From assembly GCA_910586675.1 (NCBI GenBank), contig CAJUJO010000003.1:1-64000 (forward strand): a stretch of 64,000 bases of DNA. The letters are read 5' to 3'. Both the position numbers and the translations under genes were made by a program. Under the pieces are notes generated by a model that saw only the letters and a list, made by a program, of their open reading frames with translations, did no database searches and had not been told where the DNA came from. Of the stretch, positions 61,390 to 64,000 are shown one piece after another. Position 1 is the stretch's first letter, and every line of letters begins with the position of its first letter. Origin of the DNA: an uncultured Christensenellaceae bacterium. GTDB taxonomy: Bacteria; Bacillota; Clostridia; Christensenellales; Borkfalkiaceae.

Positions 61390-62653
61390 TATTTGTTACA
61401 TCCACATTATCTTTGGGAATCATATTAAGCAAAAATTTCGTAAATTTTGAAAAATCAACTATGCTTAACTCCCCTTCACCACTCCATTGTTCATCGCCTT
61501 TTTGTTCTTTAGAAACCTCAATTTCCTTATAAGGAGCATCTTCATCAAAGTACCAATTAATATTTAATGTATCGGAATTATCCGGCTCTCGCTTTAATTT
61601 CCAAGTCCCAATCTGTGCCCCATAAATTGCTTTTCGCGTAGATAGAACAGACAATTTCCTGCAGCTTTTCGCCAACTTTGCTATATTGGTTTCTTCAGAA
61701 AACGTATTTACTCGGTTACCCGCTACATCTTTTTCTACATCATAGTTTAGAACATATACATGCGCAGTTGTCTCAGTCTGCAATGCTGACATAATGCGTT
61801 CATTTATATGTTCATCACCAAACGAATACCCACAAACAAAAAGCACTGCATCATTTTGTCTCAAAAAGCTATTCAATCTATCCATAAATGATGCATAAGG
61901 TTGTTTTTTTGAATTACTGTATTTTAACACCGATGGATAAATTAAAAGATCATCTTTATCTGACTCGCCACGTCTAATAATTTTAGTCCCATCTTGATGC
62001 AATCCTAGTGATCCATGTATCTTCCAAATTTTAGTTTGCTGTGGAAGATAATGAATATCTTCTACCGAATCAGAATTAAAGAAAGGCTTATAACTACCCG
62101 TAAAACCGTCATAATATGGAACGTTGTTTTGTTCAAGTCCTATTTCGAGAAGATAATCGTAATTTGTAGTAAAAATTTCAACCGCATATTTTCTAAAAGC
62201 ACTTTTGATCCATGAACCAAAATCATACTGCGCCATTTCTTTAAAACGGTCATCTTTTATATCTTTATGAACACTTACAATCTCCCGCACTTTATCTCTT
62301 ATTTCTTTGCCTAAGGCAATAAATTGCTCTTTATCCAGTCCATTTAGTTTGCCTTTTCCTATAATTGAAATTTTCCCTTCAATGTTAGAAAGAAGCGTCT
62401 CTATTGTGAATGTTTCTCCATTCTCTATAATATCACTTTTGATGGAAGCGATAGTTTCTTTATATCCCTTTTTTTCAAGTGCCTCTATAACACTTTGTGT
62501 CATTTTTGTCACGGCAGGAATATAAGGCGATTTATCACTTTTCTTTGACAAGGAAGTCCCTGCTCCAAATAGAAAACCAATTTTCTTTTTGTCTGAAACA
62601 AGTAATTGCTGTATCTCTTTAATTTTTTCTGAAGGATCATAATAATTTATCAT
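61382..62653 (-). CDS. SIR2-domain protein (predicted NADase of a SIR2-HerA defence system)
   Basis: 423 residues. SIR2-type Rossmann features: FLFGAGTSL with GAG at 30-32, FTTNYDYLLE with Asn164 and Asp166, IHGS with catalytic His213, and CGYSFGDEHIN at 274-284. Domain order and size match defence SIR2 NADases. The C-terminal 130 residues (after about 295) are acidic and may contact HerA. ATG 62653 is taken as start; an in-frame TTG four codons earlier is less likely. Established for the family: NAD depletion and growth arrest on phage infection; here it is predicted only. Confidence 0.9.
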   Translation of the reverse strand: MINYYDPSEKIKEIQQLLVSDKKKIGFLFGAGTSLSKKSDKSPYIPAVTKMTQSVIEALEKKGYKETIASIKSDIIENGETFTIETLLSNIEGKISIIGKGKLNGLDKEQFIALGKEIRDKVREIVSVHKDIKDDRFKEMAQYDFGSWIKSAFRKYAVEIFTTNYDYLLEIGLEQNNVPYYDGFTGSYKPFFNSDSVEDIHYLPQQTKIWKIHGSLGLHQDGTKIIRRGESDKDDLLIYPSVLKYSNSKKQPYASFMDRLNSFLRQNDAVLFVCGYSFGDEHINERIMSALQTETTAHVYVLNYDVEKDVAGNRVNTFSEETNIAKLAKSCRKLSVLSTRKAIYGAQIGTWKLKREPDNSDTLNINWYFDEDAPYKEIEVSKEQKGDEQWSGEGELSIVDFSKFTKFLLNMIPKDNVDVTNND

Positions 62654-62708
62654 TTTCTTGAGCAACCTTTAAATCCACAGTATTATCAACACAAATGGTC
62701 TTTATCTT

Positions 62709-62737
62709 ATTTTATCATGTAAACCAATATTTGTCAA
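62709..62737 (-). promoter_or_regulatory. Promoter of the SIR2-HerA operon
   Basis: Minus strand: consensus -35 TTGACA (62732-62737), 17-bp spacer, -10 TAAAAT (62709-62714); start near 62702, leader about 50 nt. Confidence 0.8.
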
Positions 62738-62757
62738 GAGCATTGATTTTTCTCGGT

Positions 62758-64000
62758 CGTGTCAAGTTTTTTCCGCATATTTTTTAAGAAAATTTTAAGT
62801 AATTACAAATTATCTTACAATCGAGCGCAAAATTCTGCTCACTTCATCGGTAATTCCGTCTAATCCCACAACATGACCGTGCGGGATTTCATGTACGCTT
62901 TCTACTTCATGTGTGGCAAATTTGTTATATTTCTTTTTTGTGTTCTCAATAACGGTGCTTAAAAGCGCGTCAAATTTTCCACCGTTAAAATAATATGCCC
63001 GCAATTTTGCCATTTTCTCCGCGCCGAGTCTGCTCCACGCCATTGGCCGAGAAGATAACCGCGACGAAAGAACGTGCGAAACGTGCCCCTCTGCTGAGCA
63101 ACAATATGCCTGCGTTAAGTCAATCGCTCTGAAATTATTGTATACGTATGTAAGGCTATCTGTTAAGCGCCGACGTTGCCTTACGCTTCGTAAGCCTTTC
63201 CAACGCTGCACATATAACGTTTTCATTTTTTCTCGCTCTCCTGTTCTGATGCAGTTAATAATCTGTCGCCGCAATTTTGTATCGCTCCCCGTTGCCCGCG
63301 TGATACTTTCAAAGACATGAAATTTGTCTATGTGATATTTTACTTTTGGAATGACTTCCAAGCCTTGCTTGATCCATGCCGCACCGTCGCCCGAAAGATG
63401 CACTTCCGCTTTACTTACGGCATACTGATTATACAAATAGTCGGAAACATAATCCCAAATTTGCGTACCTTTGCTTGCCGAAACAAAATACTTTGCGTTC
63501 ATCAATTCCGTTCTCCTGCGATTAACGCGCCGTCGCCCTTCATGTACGTACACAAGTTTTATTTCAGCGCTTTGACCGTTATTCAGATGAATATGATCCT
63601 CGTCTGCCTCGATATAAATTTTCTGAACTTGCTTGAACCCCTTTGCTTGCACGTCAAGACTTTTCGACGGAACTTTTTTCACAAGGTTATATACCGTTTG
63701 CCTTGATACGCAATTATCCGATAATTTACTCGCCTTTCCATAGCTCGTTAAAGTGGCGTCGCCGATTAACTTTGCTTTCAGCTCGCGCTCGATGCGGCTG
63801 TACTTCTCGATATGAAGCAATTGATCGGCGGCAAAAAAGTACTTTTGCGATGCTTTGTTAAAATACAATCGGCGCGTTAACGACAGTTCGCCCATACCCG
63901 AAATCATTTTCCGGGTTTTCAAATTCCGCAACGTTACCGCATGAATATCACGCTTGGCGTTATATTCTTCGTCTGTAATTCTTACGACTTCTTCAACAAG
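62758..64000 (-). mobile_element. ISLre2-family insertion sequence, cut by the window edge
   Basis: Contains the transposase gene below. The end next to the SIR2 operon is not defined; a change from GTGTCAAG... near 62758 to the operon leader is my best estimate. The other end lies outside the window, so inverted repeats and target duplication cannot be checked. Confidence 0.5.
62810..64000 (-). CDS. ISLre2-family transposase (UPF0236), 5' end outside the window
   Basis: At least 396 residues: the frame stays open to the right edge, adding 23 residues (LVEEVVRITDEEYNAKRDIH...) before the TTG-started 373. Family features include IYIEADEDHIHL, VHLSGDGAAWIKQGLEVIPKVKYH with the acidic residues of the catalytic core, IDKFHVFESI and HVSHVLSSRLSSRPMAWS near the C-terminus. 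Base composition resembles the host chromosome more than the A+T-rich defence genes. It appears intact as far as visible. Confidence 0.9.
   Translation of the reverse strand, partial: LVEEVVRITDEEYNAKRDIHAVTLRNLKTRKMISGMGELSLTRRLYFNKASQKYFFAADQLLHIEKYSRIERELKAKLIGDATLTSYGKASKLSDNCVSRQTVYNLVKKVPSKSLDVQAKGFKQVQKIYIEADEDHIHLNNGQSAEIKLVYVHEGRRRVNRRRTELMNAKYFVSASKGTQIWDYVSDYLYNQYAVSKAEVHLSGDGAAWIKQGLEVIPKVKYHIDKFHVFESITRATGSDTKLRRQIINCIRTGEREKMKTLYVQRWKGLRSVRQRRRLTDSLTYVYNNFRAIDLTQAYCCSAEGHVSHVLSSRLSSRPMAWSRLGAEKMAKLRAYYFNGGKFDALLSTVIENTKKKYNKFATHEVESVHEIPHGHVVGLDGITDEVSRILRSIVR

Noticed and set aside
57946..62812. Shared AATTACAAATTA at both ends of the defence island as possible attachment/target repeats
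   Set aside because: The 12-mer is low-complexity A+T sequence next to two stop codons, with no extension of the match and no integrase in the island.
1..64000. CRISPR array or rRNA operon
   Set aside because: No regularly spaced repeats and no 16S/23S sequence were seen on reading the window.

Overview
The window is a mid-G+C chromosomal segment from a spore-forming member of the Clostridia. The evidence is a complete spoIIIA operon (spoIIIAA to spoIIIAH), spoIVB, a GerW/YtfJ protein with its DUF2953 partner, a SpoIIM-like protein, the ispH-rpsA fusion and the glgD-containing glycogen operon typical of gut Clostridia. A biotin-dependent, probably Na+-coupled decarboxylase operon and a malic enzyme point to an anaerobic fermenter. 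My guess is an uncultured gut lineage in or near Christensenellales, but no rRNA gene is present to confirm it.

Layout, left to right. 1-2.6 kb: tRNA-Trp (minus), proC, rnhA and a VTT-domain membrane protein. 2.6-7.4 kb: a five-gene operon that combines a CoA-type carboxyltransferase, a gamma-like membrane protein, a biotin carrier, a beta decarboxylase/ion-pump subunit and an oxaloacetate-type carboxyltransferase. 7.5-12.7 kb: a BaiN/HI0933-type flavoprotein, a chorismate mutase-cytidylate kinase fusion, a PlsC acyltransferase and an IspH-ribosomal S1 fusion. 12.8-17.7 kb: htpG, a cold-shock gene with an attenuator-like leader, murC and ilvC. 17.8-28.2 kb: glycogen metabolism (glgB, glgC, glgD, glgA, glgP) and a GH13 alpha-glycosidase. 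28.2-31.6 kb: a XerS-like tyrosine recombinase with a striking palindrome upstream, hflX, a small cysteine-rich protein and lexA.

From 31.7 kb nearly everything is on the minus strand: rluB, a D-Ala-D-Ala carboxypeptidase, gerW/ytfJ, a DUF2953 protein, scpB, scpA, an M50 protease, lysA, a second carboxypeptidase, a SpoIIM-like protein, spoIVB, recN, argR, nadK, tlyA, dxs, ispA, folD, nusB, an Asp23 protein and the spoIIIA operon. This is the conserved Firmicutes nusB-to-spoIVB neighbourhood fused to sporulation genes; xseA/xseB are missing between folD and ispA, and spo0A does not follow spoIVB. A GH51 arabinofuranosidase and a malic enzyme with a long structured leader close the housekeeping part.

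57.9-64.0 kb is a visibly A+T-richer accessory island. A promoter drives a SIR2-domain protein, a HerA-type ATPase overlapping it by 8 bp, a KTSC-domain protein 2 bp later and, after about 210 bp, an unrecognised 397-residue protein whose spaced acidic residues look like a PIN-type nuclease. SIR2 plus HerA is a known anti-phage, NAD-depleting pair; the two extra genes make this an apparently extended version. An ISLre2-family transposase, cut by the window edge, flanks the island.

A second theme is unusual gene starts. Several genes (xerS-like, M50 protease, spoIIIAA, perhaps murC and the SpoIIM-like gene) have a -10 element so close to the start codon that the transcript would be leaderless. 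Two genes have their start codon inside a terminator-like hairpin. No CRISPR array or rRNA operon was seen, and no gap longer than 300 bases lacks a gene.
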